A stretch of 64,000 nt of DNA from Aldehydirespirator sp965220345 (GCA_965220345.1 OZ244822.1:1612001-1676000); one strand, 5' to 3'; shown: positions 24,403-33,672, numbered from the stretch's first letter. A program made the numbers and translations. The notes: a model not told the origin generated them from the sequence alone.

Positions 24403-27167
24403 CTACATCTAGCCATCTCCAGAGCACTAATGCTTCGCCCGCTGATCAAGGTCTTGTGATTGACGCTACTTATGAATCACTTCCTGACGACAGTTCTAGC
24501 TTGACTATCCGCGTGAACGGTCCCATGCTCAGCAGCGACAACAGTGTGGGGCTACCTGTTGAGGTCGCAGCGTTGCTCGGTTGCTCATCTGGCCAGGACC
24601 GAGTCGTCACTGTCATAAATCCAGCAGGCCATGCATTGATCACAGTGGGATGGCAGACCTCTCCAACGGAGAGGACCGTTCTGTCTGGCTTGTCTGAGGT
24701 GCTTCGACGGATTGGTGCTAAGGACGGTGACCTGGTGCAGTTGTCCACCAATCAGATGCGTCAGCTTGAGATTTGCAAACTTGCCCCTGAAGTCAAAGCA
24801 ACCCGCGCGCGGCGCAAGCAGTCTGTAGCTGCTTTGGCACCGACAGTTCGCAGTCACTATCTACGTCGAGTGGTTCCCGACGAGCAGTCTTCTTCTCGGC
24901 CTGATCCCTCTTCGGTGAGTCGCATTAGCGGCTTAGAACCTTGGGGCTCCCCGCCTACTCCGTTGCTGCCTAGCTGGTACCTCGACACACATGGAGAGGT
25001 TGAGCTTCCAGCAGTATTCACTGACGTGTATCCCCAGATCCGGCGACTTGGCGATCTGCGGAACTTTTGGGAACACCATGAGGGTCCGCTTACTCTCAAT
25101 GAGATCTGGCACTTGCGGGATCTTGCTAGCCAGCTCCGGCCTCCAGGGCATCTGACTGTGTTGGGCAACGGTATTGGTCCGGCCGAACTGGATCGTTTGC
25201 CGCTAAAGATTCGGACTCGCAACTGTGTTAGTCGAGGTCTGAATAGCGGTGCCGTTGCCGCTGGTTCCGTAGATGAACTCATGAATTTGCCGAACTTTGG
25301 TATCGCTTCGTTGCTTGATCTCATGTGCGTGCTTGAGGCATATGGAAGTTCTTCTGAATCCGTCACAGATGCGAATGAATCTGCTGACAACGTGTCTACT
25401 GAATCGCCGATAACGCCAGAGATTTCTCCGCGGCGCAACATAATAGGTATCGGCACGGGGGTGACAGTCAATGCGACGAGACTCTTGTCGGAGATACTTC
25501 CTCGGTGGAGTCTTGCCATCCGATCCACGGCACTGATTTGCGATGAGGCAGAGCTAGTTGTTGCAGCCGCACGAGAGTTACGCGGCGCTAGGTGTCTCGG
25601 CGACCTGTTGAAGCTTGATCTTACAGATCTAATCGCTGCAGCTGAAGCGGATTCAGCGCTTGCTGAGATAGCGCTTGAGGACGATAGCCCGAGTCTCGCT
25701 GAGCGGGCAATCGAAGCAGTCGAGGCCTGTCTAGGACGCATGTCAGACACAGAGCGCCTAGTGGTAATGGAGAGGTTGGTGGCAAGCGAACCAAAGTCGC
25801 TTAAAGAGATAGCGGCTTTGGCTGGACTATCACGAGAGCGCATCCGCCAGCTTGACATGCGGGTTCGCTCAGCGCTGGATGCCGCAGCGGGCTCACTTCT
25901 AGGACTCTTGTCGCTGGCCGTGACGGAACGCTTGGGCTATGTGACTACCCACCCAGAGATCGAGAACGCCGTGGCGGAGTTCCTGTCATGCTCCAGCAGC
26001 AACTCGGATGCCATTCACAGTCTGATTGTGACTCGGCGATTGTTGCAGAACCAGCTCGGCTACGAGTGCCACAATGGTCTTTGCTTGAGTCGTGAAGCTT
26101 CTCAAGCTGCTGAGACCTTGAAGCAAGCTGCCCAGAACCTCGTTGACGACGCTGGTCTGATCGACAGCGAGCAACTCCGCCAAGCTTTAGACCGAGAACT
26201 CAACGGGGAGTTAGAGGCTCTCGTGCGCTGGCTCGGTTGGCAAAAGCTGTCAGAACATTTAGCACTGCGAGTGACAGCGCGTGCCCAAACCAAGGCGGCT
26301 TTGCTCAAGATCGGCAAGCCAGCGACGAAAGCCGAACTCGCTGCAGAGTCAGGACTCACCGAGCAGCAAGTTGGTGGTGCCTTGTCAAGCATAGAGTCTG
26401 TTGCCCGCGCCACCAAAGATCGCTGGGGCCTGCGGGAGTGGATCGACGATGTCTACGAAGGGATTCCCGCCGAGATCATCCAGCGAATCAACGAAGATGG
26501 CGGCTCAACAAGACTGAACCGCTTACTAGACGAACTACCCCGCAAGTTCGGTGTCAGCGAGTCAAGCGTTTGGGCTTACTTGAACACGCCAGCCTTCAGA
26601 GTTGAGCACGGATACGTCATGGAGGCGGCTGAGTACGACCTCCAACTGGGCTCGCTTGCTGATTTGGCTGATGGTGTTACTGATGAGGGTGATCCATTTT
26701 GGACTTTTGAGATGATGGATCGCCACCTGCGTGGTTACAGCGTTCATGGCGTGCCTCCCGAAGTAGCAGTGGCACTTGGCTGTGCTTTCGGTGGCAGTGC
26801 CAAGGTTTCCGTTCGCTATCCAAAGGACTGCCAAGACATCTCAGTCATCTGGCGCAAAACATCCATGCACGGCCCCGAAATCGGCCGCCTCGCAGATGCT
26901 CTAAGGGCTCTGAGGTTTTGTGACGGCACTGTCGTTGGATTAGTTATCCACAAAGACAAAAGAGTCTCTCTGAGGGCGGCTGATGACTGTCGCAAGCATC
27001 GCCAAGCAGTTGAAATAGATACAGAACAGGCATTCACATGCAGGCCTACAGCTAACCCAGCAATTCTTCAAGGTGTCAAGGTAGGTCCGCCGATAAGCGC
27101 TCACCTCAATATCAAACTACAGCGGACTTCATATGAGAGTAAACGGGTGAAGGTTGATGATGAGTAG
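24399..27167 (+). CDS. 922-aa regulator-like protein with alphaCTD and sigma region-4 motifs
   Basis: Not a known named family to me. Visible parts, in order: a module at about residues 50-116 (GLPVEVAALLGCSSG ... LRRIGAKDGDLVQL); an RNA polymerase alpha-CTD-like segment at about 264-316 (LPLKIRTRNCVSRGLN ... LMNLPNFGIASLLDL); a sigma-70 region-4-like helix-turn-helix at about 450-495 (SLKEIAALAGLSRERIRQLD); further helical sequence with another possible HTH (FGVSESSVWAYL); and at about 784-853 a second copy of the first module (GVPPEVAVALGCAFGG ... LRALRFCDGTVVGL). The gene overlaps both neighbours, so it is co-translated with the sspBCD-like genes. It could be a transcription regulator or a modified-DNA reader. 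No catalytic motif was seen. Confidence 0.75.
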   Translation: MTTSSHLQSTNASPADQGLVIDATYESLPDDSSSLTIRVNGPMLSSDNSVGLPVEVAALLGCSSGQDRVVTVINPAGHALITVGWQTSPTERTVLSGLSEVLRRIGAKDGDLVQLSTNQMRQLEICKLAPEVKATRARRKQSVAALAPTVRSHYLRRVVPDEQSSSRPDPSSVSRISGLEPWGSPPTPLLPSWYLDTHGEVELPAVFTDVYPQIRRLGDLRNFWEHHEGPLTLNEIWHLRDLASQLRPPGHLTVLGNGIGPAELDRLPLKIRTRNCVSRGLNSGAVAAGSVDELMNLPNFGIASLLDLMCVLEAYGSSSESVTDANESADNVSTESPITPEISPRRNIIGIGTGVTVNATRLLSEILPRWSLAIRSTALICDEAELVVAAARELRGARCLGDLLKLDLTDLIAAAEADSALAEIALEDDSPSLAERAIEAVEACLGRMSDTERLVVMERLVASEPKSLKEIAALAGLSRERIRQLDMRVRSALDAAAGSLLGLLSLAVTERLGYVTTHPEIENAVAEFLSCSSSNSDAIHSLIVTRRLLQNQLGYECHNGLCLSREASQAAETLKQAAQNLVDDAGLIDSEQLRQALDRELNGELEALVRWLGWQKLSEHLALRVTARAQTKAALLKIGKPATKAELAAESGLTEQQVGGALSSIESVARATKDRWGLREWIDDVYEGIPAEIIQRINEDGGSTRLNRLLDELPRKFGVSESSVWAYLNTPAFRVEHGYVMEAAEYDLQLGSLADLADGVTDEGDPFWTFEMMDRHLRGYSVHGVPPEVAVALGCAFGGSAKVSVRYPKDCQDISVIWRKTSMHGPEIGRLADALRALRFCDGTVVGLVIHKDKRVSLRAADDCRKHRQAVEIDTEQAFTCRPTANPAILQGVKVGPPISAHLNIKLQRTSYESKRVKVDDE

Positions 27168-27657
27168 TGTCCGAGGCTTGTCGCTTAGTAGTTCAGATTG
27201 GAGAGAACTTAGCGAATCTCTAGCAGGTTCGACTTGGCATTCAACATGGCTTGATCCGCGATGGATTGGTTCAATTCCCGAAATGTCTGGTGTCTATATC
27301 TTGCATACATTCCCAGAGTTCTTGTCCGAAAAATATACATTACCTCCTGAAGTATCCGGTGCGATATATGTGGGTAAATCTCAGAATCTAAATCGCCGCT
27401 TTCAGCAGCACACAGCACCGAAACATGATAATGACAGGATCATAATATTTCAAGAAATTTTTCGTCAAATCAGGTTCTCATATGCTCTTGTTCCTGCAGA
27501 GTTTGATGATGCTGCCAAGGACTGGCTCGCCAACGCTGAACACGCGTTGGTGGTAGCACTTGATCCACCCGCAAATCGTGTTATACCTGCTGGAGCATCA
27601 ATGATGGGAAAACTCAATAGTGCTGTTCCAGTCGGATGTATAGGAAGGAATGCATAA
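27160..27657 (+). CDS. GIY-YIG nuclease domain protein
   Basis: About 165 residues. The GIY-YIG core is GVYILHTFPEF ... GAIYVGKSQNLNRRFQQH, with the catalytic-type Tyr, Arg and a following helix. A late Glu (NAEHALVVAL) is in position for metal binding, followed by PPANR. It is a small single-domain nuclease, probably acting on DNA. TTG 27154, ATG 27157 and ATG 27160 are alternative starts; GTGAAGG at 27147-27153 fits 27160 best. It overlaps the preceding gene by 8 bp, and its stop shares a base with the next ATG (TAATG), so it belongs to the operon. Confidence 0.78.
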   Translation: MSSVRGLSLSSSDWRELSESLAGSTWHSTWLDPRWIGSIPEMSGVYILHTFPEFLSEKYTLPPEVSGAIYVGKSQNLNRRFQQHTAPKHDNDRIIIFQEIFRQIRFSYALVPAEFDDAAKDWLANAEHALVVALDPPANRVIPAGASMMGKLNSAVPVGCIGRNA

Positions 27658-29072
27658 TGCAAATATATCCTGCAGTTCAAGCAAAAATAGGTAGATGGCA
27701 TTATTATCTAGCAAGAATGTCCATGCTTGAGATCTCTCAAAACATTGGCTTTGCAGAAGATATTCACGGTGCTACTGAACTATCTCAAGCCATTCAACGC
27801 GGCTTAAAGAAGAGCCGTTCAACAGGTGAGATTGCTCAATATCTAGCTCGGCATGAGGATAGGTTCTTTAATTCGATTGTGGTAGCAGCATTGGGAGGCG
27901 ATCCTCAATGGCATGCTGTAAGCCTTGAAGATGACCCGCAATTTAATTTGCTTGGTCGTGGGCGATTAACTGAAGCGTTCGGGGTGCTCACTTTTGATGG
28001 TACTGAAAAATACTACGCTCTTGATGGTCAGCACCGGCTGTTTGCAATAAAGCACTTGCTTAGCAACGAAGCGCACTACTCGCCAGATCCCAATTTTCGT
28101 GATGAAGAAGTTAGTGTTTTGATCGTTACACCTCAGCAACTTGAAGATGCAGAAGATTTTATAGTCCGTTATCGACGCTTGTTCGGCCACCTCAATAGGT
28201 ACGCAAAACCGATGTCCGACTATGATAATATTATTATGGATGAGGATGACGCGATCGCTATCGCAACCCGTCGGCTTATTTCTGATCACCCATTCTTCAG
28301 ATCTGTCACCGATTCCGATTTCGATCATAGTCGTATATATATGGATGCAGGTAAAAACATTAAGCCTGGATCCAATTGGCTCACAACGCTTGAAGTATTC
28401 TACAAACTTAATACACGTTTACTGCTCTCCAGAGAGAGGCGCAACAAGGGCTGGGGTGAGGGTGGAGAGCCGCTCAAGATCTACCAACGGTTTCGACCCA
28501 GTGAGGAAGAGATAGATCTACTTGCAGAAGAACTCACAGTGTGCTGGGATGCTTTGGTAGATGTTTTGCCAATACTCGGAGAGAATGGAGCTTCAATGCG
28601 AGATCATACTCCACCAGAGCTGCGCCCCGAAGGCAAAGAATCGCAGGACTGTGTTCTATTTTGGCCTATTGTGCAAGAACTGCTCGTAGATCTTGCACGT
28701 GACCTCTTTGATGATGCAATTTATCGTCTAGGGGATGATGCTAACTTGCAGCTTTCCGTGGAACAGGCGAAGCATGCGATTGCGCCACTGTCACATCTTA
28801 TCTGGGACGCTCATGGCGTTCCTTGGAGGCATGTTCTTCTTGTGCCCGTTAATGATACTGAAGGTAAAAAATGGCGAATCGCGGCAGGCCCGGACCGTAA
28901 GCAGCGATTAGTATTGATGGAGAAAATCCTTCGCTGGCAGGCAGGTATCGTTCCACTGACCGACGAGGAGACTGAGCGACTTAGACAGGATTGGTATGGA
29001 TATCTCCCAGCAACGGCAGTGGACGAAGCTGAACTGATGTGGACCCAGATTGAAGCCGGAGTGATTCCTTAG
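27657..29072 (+). CDS. DGQHR-domain protein (DndB-like)
   Basis: 471 residues with the diagnostic YALDGQHRLFAIKHLLS at about residues 120-136. DGQHR proteins include DndB, the negative regulator of dnd operons, and related ParB-like-fold proteins. The second half (ELTVCWDALVDVLP ... PLSHLIWDAHGVPWRHVLL) is typical of the longer DndB-like type. The ATG at 27657 follows AGGAAGGA at about 27642-27649; an upstream in-frame start at 27636 would lie inside the GIY-YIG gene. The codons look less GC-rich than the flanking sspD- and helicase-like genes. It may control the operon or the level of modification. Confidence 0.8.
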   Translation: MQIYPAVQAKIGRWHYYLARMSMLEISQNIGFAEDIHGATELSQAIQRGLKKSRSTGEIAQYLARHEDRFFNSIVVAALGGDPQWHAVSLEDDPQFNLLGRGRLTEAFGVLTFDGTEKYYALDGQHRLFAIKHLLSNEAHYSPDPNFRDEEVSVLIVTPQQLEDAEDFIVRYRRLFGHLNRYAKPMSDYDNIIMDEDDAIAIATRRLISDHPFFRSVTDSDFDHSRIYMDAGKNIKPGSNWLTTLEVFYKLNTRLLLSRERRNKGWGEGGEPLKIYQRFRPSEEEIDLLAEELTVCWDALVDVLPILGENGASMRDHTPPELRPEGKESQDCVLFWPIVQELLVDLARDLFDDAIYRLGDDANLQLSVEQAKHAIAPLSHLIWDAHGVPWRHVLLVPVNDTEGKKWRIAAGPDRKQRLVLMEKILRWQAGIVPLTDEETERLRQDWYGYLPATAVDEAELMWTQIEAGVIP

Positions 29073-29117
29073 CCACATAACTCGCATATCGACTTGCATC
29101 AAGCGAGAGATTGTTGA

Positions 29118-30683
29118 GTGATCCCTGAGGAGATCCTGCGGGCCTCGGTAATCCATTATGGATGCCACAGCGAGTTTAAGTTGAGCCTGTCCCGGACCGG
29201 GGTGACTATGGGGCATCAGATGGCGCGAGTGATCGAATCTCTTACCGATTGGGGTGAATCGATTCGTTCGCAACTTCGCTCAAGCCCATCGCGGTCACTG
29301 TCTTGGAGTTTTGATCCGAGACCTGGGCATGAGCGTAACTGTGATCGACGTCTGCGACGTGTGCTGCCGCTGCTGTTACCGCCGGGAGTTAGAGACGGCC
29401 TCTATCCGTTTCAGCGTGAGGGTGTGGCCTGGCTCTTGCAAAACCCCAAAGCGATCCTCGCGGATGACATGGGCCTCGGCAAGACAATCCAAGTCATCGG
29501 GGCTATTCGGCGCTTGTACCGATATGGGCGGATCAAGTCATGTCTAGTCATTGCGCCGAGGACTTTGCTGGCGAACTGGCTGTCTGAGGCCGACAAGTGG
29601 GCACCTGAGCTGATCACGCAGCGTCTGGAGTTCACTAATCGCACCTTCACGCCAGCGGACTGGCGCAGTGCCGTAGCTCAGGCTCATGTCTTGTTTGCAA
29701 GCTATGAGGACTTACGTGGTCTCTGGGATGATCTACAAGATCAACCGCCAGACCTCGTTGTTGCCGATGAGGCCCACCGTCTCCGCAAGGCTGAATCTCT
29801 TGCACACCAAGCGATGCGCCAAATAGCCGCGCCGAAAGTGTGGGCGATCACTGGGACACCTGTAGAGCGCAACGCACAGGATCTGGCCTGCTTGCTGTCG
29901 TTACTTGAACCCCGCCGGTTTGCTATCGACGATCACCGCCACGGAATTGAGGCAATGCGGGCTCGTGCGCGTCCCTATCTTTTGCGTCGTACCAAAGATC
30001 GTGTTCTTCCAGAATTGCCCGAGGTGACAGAGCACATTGAGACCGTCAATCTGCATCCAGCTCAACGACACGCCTACAACCTTGTGGCATCTTCTGGTGG
30101 GCGCAGGACTGAAGATGGTTACCTGGCTTTGTTCAACAAGCTGAGGTCTATCTGCGATATTGATCCTGAGACAGGGGAGAGCGCCAAACTTGACCGCGTT
30201 GTTGAACTTGTTGTGGCAGCTATGGCAGATGGATGCAAGAGCGTCGTATTTTCCTACATGATTGATCCTCTGAGGCAGCTTCACAAGCGACTAACAACTG
30301 CCGAAGGCGACATTGCGACGATATTGACTGGTGAACAGTCACTCGATCAGCGGAAGCGCTCCGTGCATCGCTTCAAAACTCAGCCTGGTTGCTGGGTGCT
30401 GCTTGCATCTACACGCGTCGCCAGCGAAGGTCTCACGCTCACCGAAGCGAACAGGGTTATCTTCGTGAATCGCTGGTGGAATCCGTCGACCAACTCTCAG
30501 GCGGTCGACCGGGTGGTGCGTATCGGTCAGCGCAAGCCGGTCATAGTCCATTATCTGACCTGCGCGAACACTGTGGAAGATCGTCTCCAGCCCTTACTGG
30601 ATCGCAAGGAGATGACCTTTGAGCAACTAGTTGATGCTCTTCAGCATCGTCCCGAGGCAGTGGGCGAACTCTTGTCTCACTAA
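29118..30683 (+). CDS. SNF2-family DEAD/DEAH helicase
   Basis: 521 residues. Helicase motifs in order: Q/I region YPFQREGVAWLL, Walker A ADDMGLGKTIQ (about residue 117), Ia VIAPRTLLANWLSE, II VVADEAHRLRKAE (DEAH), III AITGTPVERNAQDL, then the C-terminal half with V ASTRVASEGLTLTEANRVIF and VI SQAVDRVVRIGQ. SNF2 ATPases translocate on double-stranded DNA and recur in restriction, DISARM and phosphorothioation-linked islands. GTG start 45 bp after the DGQHR gene, with GAGAGA at 29105-29110. Last gene of the operon; it converges on the HNH fusion gene 34 bp downstream. Confidence 0.88.
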   Translation: MIPEEILRASVIHYGCHSEFKLSLSRTGVTMGHQMARVIESLTDWGESIRSQLRSSPSRSLSWSFDPRPGHERNCDRRLRRVLPLLLPPGVRDGLYPFQREGVAWLLQNPKAILADDMGLGKTIQVIGAIRRLYRYGRIKSCLVIAPRTLLANWLSEADKWAPELITQRLEFTNRTFTPADWRSAVAQAHVLFASYEDLRGLWDDLQDQPPDLVVADEAHRLRKAESLAHQAMRQIAAPKVWAITGTPVERNAQDLACLLSLLEPRRFAIDDHRHGIEAMRARARPYLLRRTKDRVLPELPEVTEHIETVNLHPAQRHAYNLVASSGGRRTEDGYLALFNKLRSICDIDPETGESAKLDRVVELVVAAMADGCKSVVFSYMIDPLRQLHKRLTTAEGDIATILTGEQSLDQRKRSVHRFKTQPGCWVLLASTRVASEGLTLTEANRVIFVNRWWNPSTNSQAVDRVVRIGQRKPVIVHYLTCANTVEDRLQPLLDRKEMTFEQLVDALQHRPEAVGELLSH

Positions 30684-30717
30684 CGAACCTGACAGAGTCA
30701 TGCATGGTTAGGTGGCT

Positions 30718-32682
30718 TCAGCGGGCGGGGTGTTTGAAGAGGTTTTTGTTGTGCCAGTCGATGTGCTCAGGCGCGGGTAGTCGGTAACGACGTAGCGGTC
30801 TGCGTATCCGTGATCCGACGAGGTTCTTGATGAGAGCAGCTGATTCTTGGTCGCTCAGGTTCAGTTGCTCGCTGACCATAATCCGATGCTCCTGATCCAA
30901 TCCGAGTGCTCCGAAGTCGAACAGGCGGTGATGCTGCACGCATAAGGCCAGACCGTTCTCAATGCGGTCAGGTCCTCCTTGAGAGCGCATCTGCACATGA
31001 GCGGCATCAATCCCCACAGGTGAACCACCCAGGCGCAAGTCGTAGCCGCAGAACGAGCAGCGATCCTCATAAGCCTGAAGCACGGTGCTCTTGAACCGCG
31101 GATCGCGTGGAGATTGCTGGCGTGCGATCAAGTGCCCGAGGTTGACCTCCTGAAGAATCTCCTCATGCAGAGTCTCAGGGAACTCCACTGTCAGCAGAGC
31201 GTTAACAACCCGTGAACGCACGTAGGGATCATGAAGCGCCAACTCGAACTCTGGGGTGAGGGTGCCAACCGCCTCCTTGCGCAAGAAGATCGGGCTCTCT
31301 TTAGTGCTCTGTGGCATCTTGAATACGTCGTTGCCGCTTGAATCTTGCACTCTCCACAGATCCTGGCTGCTGCCCAGATACACAAACGGAAAGCCGACGC
31401 GAACTTGGTGTCCGATCCGATGCCGGTGCATCAGCCGCTTCAGATCGGGTTCTGCTTCTTTGAATGACACCCCGGCCGGAAGTCCTGCAGCTAGGCGACC
31501 GATCAACCATAGTAGAAGCAAAGGCTTATACGGGGCTCTGGTGTCCTTCTTTGTGCTGGCGAAGCGTCGGATCGACTGGATCTTGTCGACCCAGTAGTCG
31601 GCGCTGGCCGCAGCTGCGACATCGTCGTTCCGCGGCAATTGATTCACTTGCTTTAATCTACTTTCTCCACCTGTTTGTCCGCAATAACAACGATCATTCG
31701 CAACCACCGGTGAAGTCCGCCCAGCTACCCAGCCACCGGCTGCACCTTGCTCGCTGCTTTCGCTGACAGTGTTGTCACTGCCGGTGTTACCACTGACAGT
31801 GTTGTCATTACTAATGGTGTTGTCGCTATCGGGGGCATTGTCGCTGCGAGCACCCATGCTGTCACTTTTAGCGTTCTTACCTACTGCGCTCTTGCCTGAT
31901 GCGTCCCTGCCCATTGCGCTCTTGCCTGATGCGCTGCCGTCACCGCTTGCTGCATGAGCAACACTGCTAGGTCTGCTGGTGGTGTGGTGGTCTAGGGCAT
32001 CGGCCATGCACTGGGTGAACTCACGTCGCTCGGCTTGAGGGAGTTTCTTGTCGGCGTTGAAGAGCTTGGCTGCTGTGTGGCGCAGTCGGTTGCTGATGCG
32101 CTGTCCAGTTATCTTGTCGAACTGGCCTCGCAGGTTCACCATCCCGTCTTCGGATTCATAGATTTTCAAGAAACGCATGGCTCGTTGACGTTCATATTCT
32201 GATGCGCCGTTGTCGGCTTGTTGAGCTTGGATCCAGCGCTGCGTTGCGCGCGCGAACACTTCAGGTCGCATAGTGGATGCTTGAGCCAGTAGCACATCAT
32301 CATCTGCTACCGCGCCAGAACTCGTGCGGGTGATGGCATCTGCCAGATTGCGGGCGTTAGCAGCAGGCACGTCACCAGATTGCACAGCGTCACGCAACTT
32401 CGGAACTTTGCTCAGTGTTTGCGCTGTTTTGACCTGGCTGTGCGCCTCACGTTGTGACAATCCCGCAGACGAAGCCAAAATCTCCACGCCGCCATCGCCG
32501 TGTCGTTCGCGTCGGGCGATCAGTTCAGCAGCAGCGGTCTGTGCAGCGTTGACGGTAGCTGCTGTTGAACGGGTTACGCCTAGAACCTCACGCAGTTCAA
32601 CAGATGTCGCAGTGCCAGCGTTGACCGCAGCCAGCAGGTCATTGACCGCTGCTTGGGCTCGTTCGGCGACTTCGATAATCAT
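30718..32682 (-). CDS. Fusion of a DUF222 module with a sulfur-binding-type HNH endonuclease
   Basis: 654 residues. Residues 1 to about 240 are the DUF222 module seen in the two paralogues (RRERHGDGGVEILASSAG, ARNLADAITRTS). A repetitive Ser/Gly/Asn/Asp linker follows to the shared AGGWVA. Then, instead of the DUF222 HNH, comes YWVDKIQSIRRF with RAPYKPLLLLWLIGRL, which I take for a ScoMcrA-type DNA sulfur-binding domain. A C-terminal HNH has CSFCGYDLR, IDAAHVQMRSQGGPD and ALCVQHHRLFD. GTG at 31647 (residue 346) with an upstream GGAG looks like the former start of a stand-alone nuclease. It converges with the phosphorothioation operon, so recognition of sulfur-modified DNA is a reasonable inference. 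Confidence 0.75.
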   Translation of the reverse strand: MIIEVAERAQAAVNDLLAAVNAGTATSVELREVLGVTRSTAATVNAAQTAAAELIARRERHGDGGVEILASSAGLSQREAHSQVKTAQTLSKVPKLRDAVQSGDVPAANARNLADAITRTSSGAVADDDVLLAQASTMRPEVFARATQRWIQAQQADNGASEYERQRAMRFLKIYESEDGMVNLRGQFDKITGQRISNRLRHTAAKLFNADKKLPQAERREFTQCMADALDHHTTSRPSSVAHAASGDGSASGKSAMGRDASGKSAVGKNAKSDSMGARSDNAPDSDNTISNDNTVSGNTGSDNTVSESSEQGAAGGWVAGRTSPVVANDRCYCGQTGGESRLKQVNQLPRNDDVAAAASADYWVDKIQSIRRFASTKKDTRAPYKPLLLLWLIGRLAAGLPAGVSFKEAEPDLKRLMHRHRIGHQVRVGFPFVYLGSSQDLWRVQDSSGNDVFKMPQSTKESPIFLRKEAVGTLTPEFELALHDPYVRSRVVNALLTVEFPETLHEEILQEVNLGHLIARQQSPRDPRFKSTVLQAYEDRCSFCGYDLRLGGSPVGIDAAHVQMRSQGGPDRIENGLALCVQHHRLFDFGALGLDQEHRIMVSEQLNLSDQESAALIKNLVGSRIRRPLRRYRLPAPEHIDWHNKNLFKHPAR

Positions 32683-32700
32683 AAACAGTAGTGTAGACTA

Positions 32701-32728
32701 TGTGTGTGACATTAGCAAGCATTTCAAT
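32701..32728 (-). promoter_or_regulatory. Conserved upstream block of the DUF222 fusion gene
   Basis: On the minus strand, GATTGAAA then AATGTCACACACA, ending 18 bases before the ATG at 32682, with TACACT in between. Same order and nearly the same spacing as at the other two DUF222 genes. Confidence 0.45.
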
Positions 32729-33025
32729 CCAAAATATTATTGTTGGTGATAACCGATGAACAATAATATTGATTATTATGCGTCTAGGTTTCCGGTTGAA
32801 GAAACTTCGCAGTCGCCACACAAAACTGGCAGTCTGTGAGTTGCTTGGATTACGAAGCGTCGCTGATCTCTCGTTGGCACGGATAGAGCGTTGGCACACA
32901 GAGACAAGAGGCGTGAGGAGAACTGAACGGATCAAGCGAGGAGGCCTGCTAGACGATCACCCTTGAGATGCTGTAACTGTCATGCATCACTGAGATTCCA
33001 TCACAGCGCTGCCATAACCGAGATG
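32729..33025. other. Intergenic region with no gene seen
   Basis: AT-rich near 32740-32780 (AATATTATTG occurs in two copies around 32733-32776). It then has weak open frames without recognisable content. I see nothing I can support as a gene. Confidence 0.4.
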
Positions 33026-33136
33026 CCATCACAGTGGCACGGGCTGTAATCAAGTTCGGCTGGTAGTCCCCGACGGTGAACAAGCCGCGATAGTGCCTCC
33101 ATCACAGCGGTACGGGCTGCAATTGAGTTCGGCTGG
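33026..33136. repeat. Two 38-bp imperfect direct repeats
   Basis: Copies at 33026-33063 and 33099-33136, both starting CCATCACAG and ending GAGTTCGGCTGG or AAGTTCGGCTGG; about six differences. Period 73 bp. A shorter CCATCACAGCG lies just upstream near 32998-33008. Located before the small gene at 33351, so regulatory or a duplicated insertion footprint. Confidence 0.55.
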
Positions 33137-33350
33137 CGCGGTAGATGAAGGGGCCTGGCAAATCGCCCAAGCGTTCAATGCTTCGCCATCTGCACTTGAG
33201 AACCTCAAGCTGCGTCCATACGGTTCGGCCATCAGCACTGTTCAGCACGACAAGCCGCAACTCGCTTTTGGTCACTGTCTCAATCTCGGCTATCCTCCTC
33301 GCGATTCTTGGCGGAGAGACCGACATAAAGTCGATAAGATAAATTTGATT

Positions 33351-33665
33351 ATGGACATCTTGCAGGAAGCGAGACAGGGGCTGTGCCAGCTCAATGCCGC
33401 ATTGCGCTCCGAGGGTGACGATGCTCGAGTGAGATACCTTTCGGTGGAGCCCGATTTCGATTTCATGGACGAATGGATCGCCATCGTGACATGGGAACTT
33501 CCACCACCAACCGGTGAGTCATGGCCGCTGAAGGTTCTTTACCGCTACGAGGATCGGACTCGAGATGCAGTTGGCCGCGCAACGGCTTCAGTATGCCTGT
33601 TCCGCACACCTGACGAGATCGCCGAACCCGCCCACCAGCGGGGCGAGCAGCTTCAAGTCGCCTGA
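33351..33665 (+). CDS. Small protein of unknown function, partner of the HEPN gene
   Basis: 104 residues from ATG 33351: MDILQEARQGLCQLNAALRS then YLSVEPDFDFMDEWIAIVTW and LKVLYRYEDRTRDAVGR. No family recognised. The acidic/aromatic middle and its position 7 bp before a HEPN-type gene are typical of two-gene toxin-antitoxin-like pairs. The frame is open further upstream through the 38-bp repeats, but that part does not look conserved. The start is a judgement based on a coding-like beginning; no strong ribosome-binding site is visible. Confidence 0.5.
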   Translation: MDILQEARQGLCQLNAALRSEGDDARVRYLSVEPDFDFMDEWIAIVTWELPPPTGESWPLKVLYRYEDRTRDAVGRATASVCLFRTPDEIAEPAHQRGEQLQVA

Positions 33666-33672
33666 GCCCTCA

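Noticed and set aside
24857..25858. 333-codon antisense frame in the 922-aa gene
   Set aside because: Ser/Arg-rich translation typical of a shadow; the sense strand carries recognisable alphaCTD and sigma-4 motifs.
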